A DNA stretch of 64,000 nucleotides from the NCBI RefSeq assembly GCF_001625365.1, contig NZ_LJJF01000002.1, positions 620,001 through 684,000 of the forward strand, written 5' to 3'. Made by a program: the position numbers and the translations under genes. A model generated the notes under the pieces. The model worked only from the letters and a program-made list of their open reading frames with translations. It was not told the DNA's origin and did no database searches. Positions 16,542-25,835 of the stretch are shown in pieces. Source of the stretch: Streptomyces sp. MJM8645 (GTDB lineage: Bacteria; Actinomycetota; Actinomycetes; Streptomycetales; Streptomycetaceae). Position 1 is the first letter of the stretch, and every line of letters starts with the position of its first letter.

Positions 16542-17453
16542 ATGATGCGACGCTTCGCCCGACGCCTCGTCCCGCTCGCCGCGGCGATCGCCGTGCTGAC
16601 GGCCCTGCCCGCCGCCTCGGCGGCCCAGCCCGCACCGGCCAGCCGCCACACCTTCGCCGTCGGCCCGCAGTACGACTCCACCCACGTGTACGTCGAACCG
16701 GGCACCGAACAGGCGTTCGCGGCCAGTTGGGTGGCCACCTTCGGCGGCAGCACGATCGGCCCGAACGCCACCCAGGTGACGCCCACGCCCAGCCGGACGC
16801 TCTCCGAGCTGGTGGTCTCCCCGGTCGGCACGCTGTCGGTGTTCGACTACACCACGCCCGTCCCGTACCCGTTCGGCACCGAGCGCACCGGCTGGCTGGT
16901 CACCGACCTCGACCAGGCGGTCCGCGCCGCCCGCACCGACGGAGCCGCCGTCACCGTGGCGCCGTTCGCCGACCCGATCGGCCGGGACGCCGTCGTCCAG
17001 TTCCCCGGCGGCGTCAATGCCCAGCTCTACGTGCACACCACGCCGCCGTCCTACCCCGAGTTGGCCAGCGTGCCGGAGAACCGGCTCTACCTGTCACCGG
17101 ACGCGGTGGGCGCCTTCCTGCACAGCTTCCTCGCCTTCACCCAGGGCCGGATCGTCTCCGACGACCGCCGGGCCGACGGCGCCGCGATCGGACTGCCCGG
17201 CACCGCCTACCGGCTCGTCCGCCTCACCTCCGGCTTCGGCACCACGACGGTCGCCGTGACGGACGGCCACCTGCCGTACCCGTTCGGCCGGGAGCTCACC
17301 GGCTACGGCGTGGCGGACCTCGGCGCCACCCTGGAGCGGGCGAAGGCCGCCGGCGCCTCGGTGCTGTCGGGCCCGGTCCGGGCGGGCGGCCGGGACACCG
17401 CGATGGTGCGGTTCCCCGGCGGCTACGTCGCGGAGCTGCACAACGACCGGTGA
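16542..17453 (+). CDS. Secreted protein with two VOC/glyoxalase-like modules
   Basis: A 303-residue exported protein. The signal peptide is MMRRFARRLVPLAAAIAVLT with an ASAAQPA cleavage region near residue 28. The mature part contains two similar modules. Each starts with a (H/R)(V/L)Y(V/L) strand (STHVYVEPGTEQAF; NRLYLSPDAVGAF), has PYPFGxExTGxxVxDL, and ends with a VQFPGGVNAQLYVH / VRFPGGYVAELHN motif typical of VOC proteins. Conserved metal residues are not obvious. An extracytoplasmic VOC protein is unusual. It is the last gene of the 12.5-17.5 kb run and convergent with the AraC regulator, 13 bases apart. Confidence 0.8.
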   Translation: MMRRFARRLVPLAAAIAVLTALPAASAAQPAPASRHTFAVGPQYDSTHVYVEPGTEQAFAASWVATFGGSTIGPNATQVTPTPSRTLSELVVSPVGTLSVFDYTTPVPYPFGTERTGWLVTDLDQAVRAARTDGAAVTVAPFADPIGRDAVVQFPGGVNAQLYVHTTPPSYPELASVPENRLYLSPDAVGAFLHSFLAFTQGRIVSDDRRADGAAIGLPGTAYRLVRLTSGFGTTTVAVTDGHLPYPFGRELTGYGVADLGATLERAKAAGASVLSGPVRAGGRDTAMVRFPGGYVAELHNDR

Positions 17454-17466
17454 GCGGCAGGGGCGA

Positions 17467-18501
17467 TCACACCGCGACGCCGTACCCCGCCGGCCGGGCG
17501 GCCGGAACCGGCTGCCCGGCCGACCGCACCACGCTCCCCTGGGCCAGGCCCGCCAGTGCGCACGCCTGCCACTCGCGCGGCGAGACCCCGTAGGCGGCCC
17601 GGAAGGCCCGGCTGAAGTGACTGGCGCTCACGAAGCCCCACCGGCCGGCGACCGCCGCCACGGTCGCCCGGTCCGCGTTCGGACGCCCCAGGTCCCGGCG
17701 GGACATGTCCAGCCGCTGGCGCTGGATCCAGCGGGCCACCGTCACCCCCTCGAAGCGGAAGAGCTTGTGCAGGTACCGCACCGACACGTGATGGGCCCCG
17801 GCGATCCGCTCCGGTGAGAGATCCCGGTCCCCCAGGTGGCGCAGGATGTGGTCCTTCACCCGGGCCAGGGTGGCCAGGGCCGCCTCGGGCGCCTCCGGGG
17901 CGGCCCTGCCGCGCCGTTCGTGGGCGAGCACCGCGAGCAGGTCGAGCGCCGTGGCGGCGAGCCAGCGGGCCACCTGTGGCTCCATCGAACCGGCCGACCG
18001 GGAGAGGCACTCCAGGTAGGCGGCCACCAGGCGGGCGGTGTCGTCGCGGGTGTCGAAGGCCGTCGCGGTCAGCACCCGCAGGTCCTCCTCGGTGACGCCC
18101 ACCGCCGAGCGCGGCCAGTGGAACGCCGTGAAGACGAACGGTTCCGGCAGCTCCTTGACGAACGGCCTCCCGGCGTCCGAGATCGCGAAGGCGCCCGGGC
18201 GCAGCTCCACCTGGCGGCCGTCCTGGACCAGCCGGGCGGTGCCGCGGTGGTGGAGCGCCAGGGTGAGGTGGTCCTCCCCGCCGCGGGCGATCAGGCCCGC
18301 GCTGCGCTCGACCCGCTGCGGTCCGGCCTGGACCAGGGAGACCTGCACGGCGCCCAGCCGGTGGCTGGTGATCGCCGCGGGCGCGGGCGCGTCCTCTCGC
18401 AGGGCGACGTCGAGCGGGATGAAGGTACGGGAGACGGCCTCGTGCCAGTACTCGGCGCGGTCGCCGGACGGTATCCCTGTGGTGTCGAGGACGACGGACA
18501 T
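17467..18501 (-). CDS. AraC family regulator (AraC-binding-like N-terminus), first of a pair
   Basis: A 344-residue regulator starting at ATG 18501 with a GAGGAG site 9 bases upstream. Residues about 5-190 are the sensor domain of the AraC_binding_2 / NahR-FeaR type (AEYWHEAVSRTFIPLDV, ELRPGAFAISDAGRPF). The double HTH at the C-terminus has ERIAGAHHVSVRYLHKLFRF and VAAVAGRWGFVSASHFSRAF. It is related to the next gene, with near-identical spacing of motifs, so the two are paralogs. It converges on the VOC-like gene and probably regulates the catabolic run. Confidence 0.92.
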   Translation of the reverse strand: MSVVLDTTGIPSGDRAEYWHEAVSRTFIPLDVALREDAPAPAAITSHRLGAVQVSLVQAGPQRVERSAGLIARGGEDHLTLALHHRGTARLVQDGRQVELRPGAFAISDAGRPFVKELPEPFVFTAFHWPRSAVGVTEEDLRVLTATAFDTRDDTARLVAAYLECLSRSAGSMEPQVARWLAATALDLLAVLAHERRGRAAPEAPEAALATLARVKDHILRHLGDRDLSPERIAGAHHVSVRYLHKLFRFEGVTVARWIQRQRLDMSRRDLGRPNADRATVAAVAGRWGFVSASHFSRAFRAAYGVSPREWQACALAGLAQGSVVRSAGQPVPAARPAGYGVAV

Positions 18502-18642
18502 CTGTACTCCTCTTCGGGGGGCCGGCCGATCGGGGCCCACCAGGAACGGCTGTGCAGGACGACGCGCACGGTGTCGGCCGCCTGGACGGTGGCCCGATCG
18601 TGCGCTTCGGCGGACGGTTCGGCAGACGGCTCGGCGGCCCGG

Positions 18643-19614
18643 TCAGCCGGCCTCGTCGTTCCGGAGCGAGCGCCACTCGCGCGGCGGGACCCCGTACGCG
18701 GCGCGGAAGGCCCGGCTGAAGTGCGCCGGGTTGACGAAGCCCCAGCGCTGGGCGACAGCTGACACGGTCGGGGCCGTACGACCGCGGCGGCCCAGCTCGC
18801 GGGCACAGGCTTCCAGGCGGCGCTGCTGGACGAGGCGGCTCACCGTCACTCCCTCGTTCTCGAAGAGCCGGTGCAGGTACCGCACGGAGATGTGGTGGGC
18901 CCGCGCGATCCGCTCGGGTGTCAGCTCCGGATCGCCCAGCCGGTGGTCGATGTACTCCCGCACCCGCCGGACCAGGTGCCCGTCGGGGCCGTCCAGCTCG
19001 TCCGTGGCCCGGCCGGCCACCAGGTGGGCGACGAGCGCGCTCACCAGGTCGGCGACGCGTCCGGCCAGCAGGTCACCGACCGGTGCGGGGAGCGACCGGG
19101 CGGACGCGGCCAAGGCGCCGAGGAAGGGCGCCAGCACCGGCCCGCAGCCGTCCGCGGGGCCGACGGCGGTGCCCGCCGCGTGCCGCAGGTCGCGCTCCGC
19201 CGCACCGAGCAGCCGGCTCGGCAGGTGGACCAGATGGGTGCGGAAGCGCTCCGGGAAGTCGACGGCGTAGGGCCGCTCGGTGTCGTACAGCATGAGCCCG
19301 CCCGGCAGCGCCTCCGCCCGGCGCCCGTCCTGCTCCAGCACGGCCCGGCCCGACACCTGCACCCCGACCCCGACCTGCGGCTCGGTGCGCGGGGCCCGGG
19401 CGATCAGGTCGGCCGTACGGGAGAGGCGGGCGGCGTCCGCCTCCAGGGTGGAGATCCGTACGTAGCCGAGCCGGTGCGACTCCAGGAGTCCGTCGAACGG
19501 CCGCCCGGTGAGCGGGTGCACCTCCACCGGCACCAGCGTCCGCGACACCATCGCGCTCCAGAACGCCGCCTTCTCCTCATCCGCGACCGACGCCGTCGTC
19601 ACCCGCACGCCCAT
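18643..19614 (-). CDS. AraC family regulator, second of a pair
   Basis: A 323-residue paralog of the upstream-oriented neighbour. The sensor domain has EKAAFWSAMVSRTLVPVEVH and GGLMLYDTERPYAVDFPERF; the HTH half has ERIARAHHISVRYLHRLFEN and VSAVAQRWGFVNPAHFSRAF. The start is ATG 19614. The 141 bases between this gene and the next AraC gene leave room for a separate promoter, so the two may respond to different signals. Ligand unknown. Confidence 0.92.
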   Translation of the reverse strand: MGVRVTTASVADEEKAAFWSAMVSRTLVPVEVHPLTGRPFDGLLESHRLGYVRISTLEADAARLSRTADLIARAPRTEPQVGVGVQVSGRAVLEQDGRRAEALPGGLMLYDTERPYAVDFPERFRTHLVHLPSRLLGAAERDLRHAAGTAVGPADGCGPVLAPFLGALAASARSLPAPVGDLLAGRVADLVSALVAHLVAGRATDELDGPDGHLVRRVREYIDHRLGDPELTPERIARAHHISVRYLHRLFENEGVTVSRLVQQRRLEACARELGRRGRTAPTVSAVAQRWGFVNPAHFSRAFRAAYGVPPREWRSLRNDEAG

Positions 19615-19731
19615 CTGACCGCCCTTCCGTCGAAGCCCTGCGCGGTCCAGCGTGGACCGCGCGCACGACGTGCCGTTAGGTCATCTGACTGCCGCGCCGG
19701 GAAGGGCGGTTCGAGGAGCCGTTCCGGCAGG

Positions 19732-22488
19732 TCAGCCGCCGTCCAGGGCGTGGGCGAGCGCGGCCCGGGTGGTGATGCCGAGCTTCGGGAAGATCCGGTA
19801 GAGGTGGGCCCCGACGGTGCGGGGCGACAGCTGGAGCTGCCGGCCGATCTCCTTGTTGGTCAGCCCGGTCGCGGCCAGCCGGGCGATGCGCAGCTCGTGA
19901 CCGCTGAGGCCGGCCGGCTCCGCGACCGGTCCGCCCGGCGGCAGCGCCACGGAGTCGCCGGCCGCCCGGAGTTCCGCCTCGCACTGCCGGGCCCAGGGGG
20001 TGGCTTCGAGGCGGCGGAACACATGGTGGGCCGCGCGCAGCGCCTCCCGGGCCCCGGGCCGGTGGCGCCGGCGCAGCCACGAGCCGTGGGCGAGCCGCAG
20101 CCGGGCGAGGTCGAACGCCCACCGCTCGGCGCCCGGTACGGCGTACGCGGCGCGGTAGGCGGCGTCGGCCTCGTCGTCGGAGGCGGCCGGGGCGGTGGCT
20201 GCCAGGGCGGTGGCTGCCAGGGCGGTGGCGGCCGCGAAGAGGAAGGCGTGGCGACCGGAGATCTCCGCCGAGCGCGCCGCGGCTCCGGCCGCGAGGTGGT
20301 CCCGGGCCTCCTCGTGCCGGCCGGTGTGCACGGCGGCCGTCACCAGGTCGAGGACCAGCGCGTGGCGCCACGGCGACCCGTTGGGCAGCCGCCCGGGCGG
20401 GGTGAGCTCGCAGAAGTGCGCGTACGCCTCCTCGTCGCGTCCGTGGGCGAGCGCCGCCAGGCCGCGCAGGTGGGTCAGGCGGTCCAGCACGTACCGCATC
20501 CGGGCCCGGGTGGCGACCGGACGGACGGCCTGCTCGATCTCCCGCAGGCCGTCCTCGTCCCCTCGGCCGGCCAGGAAGTGGGCGTAGTACTGGCGGAACA
20601 TCAGGGCGTTGGTGTGATAGCCGAGTTCGTCCGCGACCTCGGCCTCGCGCAGGCAGGCGGCCGCCCGGTCCCAGTGCCCGAGCAGGAAGTCCTGGTGGCA
20701 CTTGGCCTTCGCCACCGAGCCCTGGGTGGCGTAGCCGTGGAAGCCGGTGAAGCGCCGCCACAGGTCGCCCTCGGGGCAGTCGAGCGCCGAGGCGGTCCAC
20801 AGCAGGAGCCAGGCCGCACCGGCCTCCTGCTCCTCGGTCATGGCCCCGGCCACCGTCCGCAACGCTTCGGCGACCTCCGGGCCGGGGGCGGTCCAGGCCC
20901 GCAGGCACAGCCGCCCCACCTCGGAGACGTTCTCCCGGTGCCGTTCCAGGGCGTGCCACACCCACGGGTCGTCGGTGTAGCTGGCGGCCAGCAGCAGCTT
21001 GAAGTACACCTGGTCGACCAGCCCGCCGAAGGTGTCCGCGCCCGGGGCGGTCAGCGCGTCGAGGGCCGCGGGCAGCAGGGCGGCGGAGGACTCGAAGTCG
21101 ACGTGGTGGCTCTGGTCCGCGTAGACCACCGCGTACGCGAACAGCGGGGCGACGTCCTGCGGCACCGTACTGGACTTCAACTCCTCCACCAGGTCCACGG
21201 CGTGGCGCAGCTGCCCGCCGCGCGCCGCCATCACCGCGGCCCAGGTGAGCCGGCGGGTCTGGTCGCAGGAGCCGGGGCTGAGGGCGGCGGCGCGTTCGAG
21301 TAGCAGCGCGCCCTCCGCGTCGCCCCCTCGACGCGCGAGGTCGCGCCCCGCCTCCTGCAGCCGCTGCGCGAGTGCCTCGTCGGGCAACAGCGCGGCCGAC
21401 GCCTCGTGGGCCAGCCGCCTGGGATCGTCCGGCGCGAGGGCGGCGGACAGGGCCCGGTGCGCTTCCCGGCGGGCACTGTCGGAGGCGGTGGAGACGACGG
21501 CGGTACGGACCAGGGGGTGCCGGAACACGAGCTGTCCGGCCCGGTCGAGCCGGACCAGCCCGTCCGCCTCGATCCGTTCCAGGATCTCCCGCGCGTTCTC
21601 GTCCGCGACGGCGCGCAGCCACGCCCCGGTGGCGGACTCCGTACCGGTGGCCAGGGCGCCCAGCAGCAGCAGGCGGCCGACCTCGGGCGTCACGGCGCCC
21701 AGGCGGTCGGCGAACATCCGCTCCAACTTCCGTCCCAGTGGCAGCCGTTCGGGCAGCGGGGCGGCCCCCAGCTGCTGGGCGGCCGCCAGTTGGCGCGGCA
21801 GCTCCACCAGTGCCAGCGGGTTCCCGGCCGCCTCCGCGAGGACCCGGTCCCGGGCGGGCGCGGCGAGGTCGGGGTAGCGGGCGCCCAGCAGTAGCGCCGC
21901 GTCCGCCCGGGGCAGGGCCCGCACGTCGACGGTCTCGGCCGACCACGTCCGGGCGGCCGGTCCGCCCGGTCGGGTGGCGGCGACGATCACCACCGGCAGC
22001 TCGGCGCAGCGGCGGTTCAGGAAGGCGAACACGCTCGCGCTGGAGGAGTCGATCCAGTGCAGGTCGTCCAGGAGCAGCAGCACCGGGGCGGTCCGCACCG
22101 CCTCCTCCAGCAGGGCCAGCGCGGCGGCGCCGACGGCGAACCCGCTCGGGGTGCCGGCCCGGACGCCGAGCGCGCTCTCCAGGGCCTCCCGCTGGTGCGC
22201 GGACAGGGCGTCGGTGTGCTGGAGCAGCGAGCGGAAGGCCTGGTGGAGGGCGCCGAACGCGAGATCCGTCTCCGCCTCCGCACCGAGCGCCCGCAGGACG
22301 GTGAACCCCCGCTCCCGCGCCGCCCGTTCCACCCAGGCCAGCAGTGTGCTCCTGCCGACCCCGGCCTCACCGCGCAGCAGCACCGTGGAACCGCTCGCAC
22401 CGTCCACGGCCTGGACCAGCGCCGCGGTCAGCAACTCCGTCTCCCGTTGCCGCCCGACCAGCCCCGGAACCCGCCCGTCCTCCGCCAC
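19732..22488 (-). CDS. Large ATP-binding LuxR-type regulator (LAL/MalT-like)
   Basis: A protein of about 918 residues. It opens with GLVGRQRETELLTAAL. The Walker A motif is LLRGEAGVGRSTLLAW, and the Walker B is VLLLLDDLHWIDSSS. A long TPR-like helical middle region follows. The C-terminal LuxR HTH is LSGHELRIARLAATGLTNKE plus IGRQLQLSPRTVGAHLYRIF. Walker A has Arg-Ser in place of the usual Lys-(S/T), which may reduce nucleotide binding. GTG 22488 after a GAGGGGG site is my start; an ATG at 22551 is also possible. Such regulators control antibiotic or catabolic clusters in streptomycetes. Confidence 0.9.
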   Translation of the reverse strand: MAEDGRVPGLVGRQRETELLTAALVQAVDGASGSTVLLRGEAGVGRSTLLAWVERAARERGFTVLRALGAEAETDLAFGALHQAFRSLLQHTDALSAHQREALESALGVRAGTPSGFAVGAAALALLEEAVRTAPVLLLLDDLHWIDSSSASVFAFLNRRCAELPVVIVAATRPGGPAARTWSAETVDVRALPRADAALLLGARYPDLAAPARDRVLAEAAGNPLALVELPRQLAAAQQLGAAPLPERLPLGRKLERMFADRLGAVTPEVGRLLLLGALATGTESATGAWLRAVADENAREILERIEADGLVRLDRAGQLVFRHPLVRTAVVSTASDSARREAHRALSAALAPDDPRRLAHEASAALLPDEALAQRLQEAGRDLARRGGDAEGALLLERAAALSPGSCDQTRRLTWAAVMAARGGQLRHAVDLVEELKSSTVPQDVAPLFAYAVVYADQSHHVDFESSAALLPAALDALTAPGADTFGGLVDQVYFKLLLAASYTDDPWVWHALERHRENVSEVGRLCLRAWTAPGPEVAEALRTVAGAMTEEQEAGAAWLLLWTASALDCPEGDLWRRFTGFHGYATQGSVAKAKCHQDFLLGHWDRAAACLREAEVADELGYHTNALMFRQYYAHFLAGRGDEDGLREIEQAVRPVATRARMRYVLDRLTHLRGLAALAHGRDEEAYAHFCELTPPGRLPNGSPWRHALVLDLVTAAVHTGRHEEARDHLAAGAAARSAEISGRHAFLFAAATALAATALAATAPAASDDEADAAYRAAYAVPGAERWAFDLARLRLAHGSWLRRRHRPGAREALRAAHHVFRRLEATPWARQCEAELRAAGDSVALPPGGPVAEPAGLSGHELRIARLAATGLTNKEIGRQLQLSPRTVGAHLYRIFPKLGITTRAALAHALDGG

Positions 22489-22720
22489 CCTTGCCCCCTC
22501 GGGTCCGCCCGGGTCACTCCACGGGCAGCCAAGGCTACCGTCCGTCAGCATCTCCGGGCACGCCGTCGGACGCTCCCCGGGTCGCCGTGGGCCACTCAAC
22601 GTGATCGGGCACGTCCGCCGTGGCACGTCGTTCGACTTCTTCGGTTCGTCCGCGTTTTGGCTCCGGGCCGCAGGGCACGCGCCGGTCAGGGAGGTCCGGA
22701 GCTACAAACGGAGGACCCAA

Positions 22721-23278
22721 ATGTCAACAGGGACCCTCATCGCAGTCCTCGTCATCGTCTTCGCCCTTCTGGTCGTGGCCGCGCTGGTGGCGACGTTCGC
22801 CATCCGCCGCCGCCACCTGCAGGAACGGTTCGGCCCGGAGTACGACCGGACCGCCGAGGCGAAGGACGGCCGTTTCGCCGCCGACCGGGAGCTGCGCAAG
22901 CGCGAGTCGCGCCACGACTCGCTGAACATCAAACCGCTGTCACCAGGTGCCCGTGACCGCTACGCCAAGGACTGGGCACGGGTGCAGGAACAGTTCGTCG
23001 ACCGGCCCGACGACACGGTGCACGAGGCGGACCGGCTCGTCACCACGCTCATGAGCGAGCGCGGATACCCGACCGAGGGGTACGAGCAGCAGCTCAAGGA
23101 CCTCTCCGTCGAACACGGGAACGTGCTGACGCACTTCCGGTCCGCTCACGAGGTCAACGACCGCAGCAGCCGCCACCAGGCGACCACGGAAGAACTGCGG
23201 GGCGCCATGGTGCACTACCGCACCCTGTTCGAGGAACTGCTCCACAACGGCGACCGTCCGCAGGGCAGCCGTGCGTGA
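22721..23278 (+). CDS. Membrane-anchored paralog A of a tandem pair
   Basis: A 185-residue protein. The ATG at 22721 follows a GGAGG site. An N-terminal helix (residues about 5-27, TLIAVLVIVFALLVVAALVA) is followed by a charged cytoplasmic part. The C-terminal 110 residues contain WARVQEQFVDRPDDTVHEAD, RLVTTLMSERGYP and EELRGAMVHYRTLFEELLHN. The last block recurs in the next gene. I recall this arrangement as a conserved hypothetical membrane protein in actinomycetes; function unknown. It is divergent from the large LuxR-type regulator. Confidence 0.8.
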   Translation: MSTGTLIAVLVIVFALLVVAALVATFAIRRRHLQERFGPEYDRTAEAKDGRFAADRELRKRESRHDSLNIKPLSPGARDRYAKDWARVQEQFVDRPDDTVHEADRLVTTLMSERGYPTEGYEQQLKDLSVEHGNVLTHFRSAHEVNDRSSRHQATTEELRGAMVHYRTLFEELLHNGDRPQGSRA

Positions 23279-23358
23279 GCCCCGGACCGGCGAGTTGAGC
23301 CGACGGGGCGAGACCGGCGACGGCCGCCGACCGGAACTGCCGAAAGGGAAGTGAAGAG

Positions 23359-23907
23359 ATGCACAGCCGAGCAACATCCGAACCGGTCGAGGGCGGCCTG
23401 TCCACGGAGGACCTGGCCGGCGCCCGACAGGACACCGACGAACAGAACGACACCTCCGGGGCGGATTCGCCACCGGCGTTCCCCGGGGAAGCCACCACCG
23501 AACAGCGGAGCGGCGAGCAGGAGTTCACGCTCGAAGGCCGCGACCGCGAGCAGGAAAGTGGGCAGGAAGAGCACCAGGAAACGGGCTACACCCAGGCAGC
23601 CGAGCCGTCCGAGCGCACCGAGGGCTCGGAATCCGCCGAGAACGAACCCCTGCTGGGCGGGCAGCAGGAGGAGTTCCGCTCCCGGTGGCAGAAGATCCAG
23701 GGCGAATTCGTCGACGACCCGCGCAACGCCGTGTCCGCGGCCGACAACTTGGTCGCCGAGGCGATGCAGGCACTCGCCACCACCTTCTCCGCGCACAAGC
23801 AGGACCTCGAAGGCCAGTGGCACCGCGGCGACGAGGTGCCGACCGAAGAACTGCGCGTCGCGCTCCAGCGCTACCGCTCGTTCTTCAACCGCCTGCTCAA
23901 CACTTGA
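23359..23907 (+). CDS. Soluble paralog B of the tandem pair
   Basis: A 182-residue protein without a membrane helix. The first 100 residues are low-complexity and rich in Glu, Gln, Ser and Thr (EQRSGEQEFTLEGRDREQES), probably disordered. The last 80 carry WQKIQGEFVDDPRNAVSAAD, NLVAEAMQALAT and EELRVALQRYRSFFNRLLNT, aligning with the membrane-anchored neighbour. The pair arose by duplication, with the N-terminal anchor exchanged for a disordered acidic tail. It lies 80 bases downstream and is probably co-transcribed. Function unknown. Confidence 0.8.
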   Translation: MHSRATSEPVEGGLSTEDLAGARQDTDEQNDTSGADSPPAFPGEATTEQRSGEQEFTLEGRDREQESGQEEHQETGYTQAAEPSERTEGSESAENEPLLGGQQEEFRSRWQKIQGEFVDDPRNAVSAADNLVAEAMQALATTFSAHKQDLEGQWHRGDEVPTEELRVALQRYRSFFNRLLNT

Positions 23908-23975
23908 AGCAACGGGGCCGAAGCCGCGCCCCCCGACCTGCGATGATCGAGCTCCATCCGGTCCTCGCCCAAAAA

Positions 23976-24217
23976 ACCGAACAGGTTCTTCGGGCCTCCT
24001 GCGAACCTCAGGAGGCCTGCTGCTGGACCGGACCGGGCGACAGCAGCCGCGACACGAGGGTGCGGGTCCATTCGGCGGTCAGCGGCAGGTCGGTGAAGAC
24101 GGCACGGTAGTAGAGGGGCGCGAGTACGGCGTCCGCGGTGTGTTCGAGGGTCGGGGGCTGTTCGCCCCGGGCCCGTTCCCGCCCGAGGACGGCTTCGAGC
24201 CCTTGCGCGCGCTCTCC
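23976..24217. repeat. 242-bp direct repeat, left copy
   Basis: Nearly identical to 29705-29946 (same orientation, offset 5729). The only differences I find by eye are at 24047 (C versus G) and 24190 (C versus T). It covers the last 70 codons and the terminator hairpin of a TetR gene whose complete copy lies on the right. A 9-bp stem (GGCCTCCTG, 23993-24001; CAGGAGGCC, 24009-24017) overlaps the stop codon. Confidence 0.93.
24008..24217 (-). pseudogene. 3' remnant of a TetR regulator gene
   Basis: Only the last 70 or so codons remain (ending RALVSRLLS-like TRTLVSRLLSPGPVQQQAS). They match the C-terminus of the intact TetR protein encoded at 29737-30339 almost exactly. Similarity stops at 24217, where unrelated promoter-region sequence of the permease gene begins. 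There is no HTH, so the product cannot bind DNA. It is the duplicated end left by the event that made the 242-bp repeats. Confidence 0.88.
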
Positions 24218-24313
24218 TGCGCGCCAGCTCTTATGACAACAGCATTGACGTGTAGGGACGCCACCGGTTTCATATCTCGCACCCCTCCCCCACACGAGCA
24301 AGGCGGTGATCCG

Positions 24314-25798
24314 TTGACACCGACGGTGAAGGCCACGGGCGACGCTCCGAGACCGGACACGAGCAGCCCCCACGTCACCATGCACAAGTCCATCGGCCTG
24401 CTGGACGGGGCGACGATCGCCGCCTCCAGTACGGCGGCCACCAGCAGCATCGGCATCGGCCTGGGCCTGATGGCCGGAGTCGTCGGCCTGCACCTGCCCG
24501 CGATCATGCTGTTGGCCTTCCTGCCCGTGCTCGCCATCGCGGGCGGGTACGGGCGACTGAACGCCGTTGAGCCGGACGCCGGCAGCAGCTACCGCTGGGT
24601 GGGCCGAATACTCAACCCCTGGCTGGGCTTCCTCACCGGCTGGGTGAACACCGTCGGCACCGTGGTCTTCATGGCCTACACCACCACGGTCACCGGGTCC
24701 TCCATCATCCAGCTCCTCGACCTGGCCCACGTGCGCAGCGTCGCGGGCCTCCGCCTCGACGCCGACTCGACCGTCCAGTGCACCCTGCTCGGCCTGGTGG
24801 TCCTGGCCGGCGCGGCGCTGGTGGCGGTGCGCGGCCTGGACCTGGCCGCCCGGCTGCAGAAGGCGCTGCTGGTGTTCGAGTACGCGGTGCTGCTCGGCTT
24901 CTGCGGGTACGGACTGTTCGCCGGCGACCAGCCGTTCTCACTGCAGTGGTTCAACCCGTTCGACATCCCGTCCTTCGACGCGCTCGCCCAGGGCATGGTG
25001 CTGGCGGTGTTCTGCTACTGGGGCTTCGAGTCGGTGTTCAGCGTCGGCGAGGAGGTGCGCAGCCCCCGGGACGCCTCGCGGGGCGGCATGCTCGCCCTGG
25101 TGGTGATGCTGCTGCTCTTCCTGCTCGCCGGTACGGCCTTCCAACGGGTGCTGCCGCTCGACGAGTTGGCCGACAACGGCGCACACGGGCTCGCCTACTT
25201 CGGCACGACGCTCGCCCACCAGCCGTTGGCCGCCCTGCCGTTGATCGCGCTCATGTTCTCCGCGGTGGCCTCCCTGCAATCGTCCGTGATCCCGACGGCG
25301 CGCGGAATGTACGCGATGGGGCGCGACGGCGTGCTCGGCCCGGTCTGGACCCGGCTGCACCCGAAGCACGCGACGCCCGCCGTCGGCACGCTCCTGATCA
25401 CCGGCATCGCGATGGCCCTCGCGCTGGCCTCGATCGTCATCCCCACCGTCAACGACCTGATCTCCGCCTCCGTCAACGCGATCGGCATCATCGTCGCGCT
25501 GTACTACGCGCTGACGGCCGTCGCGGCGGCCGTCCGGTTCCGGCACCTGCTGCGCAGCAACCTACTGGAGGGGCTGCGCGCGGTGGTCGGCCCGCTGCTG
25601 GGCGCGGCGACCCTGCTCGCCGTCGGCGGCTATCTCGCCTGGTCGTTCTACGACTCCGCCGACCACTTCGAACTAGCCGCCGACAACGGGTGGTTCGAGC
25701 TGACCGTGACGGTGATGATGATCGTCACCGGACTACCGGCGGCCGCCTGGGCCCGCTGGCGGCGGCGCTCGCCCTACTTCCTGCCCGACACCGACTGA
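24314..25798 (+). CDS. APC superfamily amino acid/amine permease
   Basis: A protein of about 494 residues with 12 hydrophobic segments. Helix 1 has the unwound glycine motif SSTAATSSIGIGLGLMAGVV. Helix 6 and its surroundings show VFCYWGFESVFSVGEEVRSP, as in APC amino acid permeases; TARGMYAMGRDGVLGPVW is another family landmark. The start is uncertain: TTG 24314 is preceded by an AAGGCGG-like site, and GTG 24326 is the alternative. It lies 37 bases upstream of the second amidohydrolase gene, which suggests uptake of a substrate that the hydrolase then cleaves. Confidence 0.88.
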   Translation: MTPTVKATGDAPRPDTSSPHVTMHKSIGLLDGATIAASSTAATSSIGIGLGLMAGVVGLHLPAIMLLAFLPVLAIAGGYGRLNAVEPDAGSSYRWVGRILNPWLGFLTGWVNTVGTVVFMAYTTTVTGSSIIQLLDLAHVRSVAGLRLDADSTVQCTLLGLVVLAGAALVAVRGLDLAARLQKALLVFEYAVLLGFCGYGLFAGDQPFSLQWFNPFDIPSFDALAQGMVLAVFCYWGFESVFSVGEEVRSPRDASRGGMLALVVMLLLFLLAGTAFQRVLPLDELADNGAHGLAYFGTTLAHQPLAALPLIALMFSAVASLQSSVIPTARGMYAMGRDGVLGPVWTRLHPKHATPAVGTLLITGIAMALALASIVIPTVNDLISASVNAIGIIVALYYALTAVAAAVRFRHLLRSNLLEGLRAVVGPLLGAATLLAVGGYLAWSFYDSADHFELAADNGWFELTVTVMMIVTGLPAAAWARWRRRSPYFLPDTD

Positions 25799-25835
25799 CG
25801 ATCCACGGAAGCCACGAGAGAACGGAGCACCCCCC

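Noticed and set aside
18871..21303. An 810-codon plus-strand open frame
   Set aside because: Mirror of the AraC and LuxR-type genes; the minus-strand proteins have clear domains.
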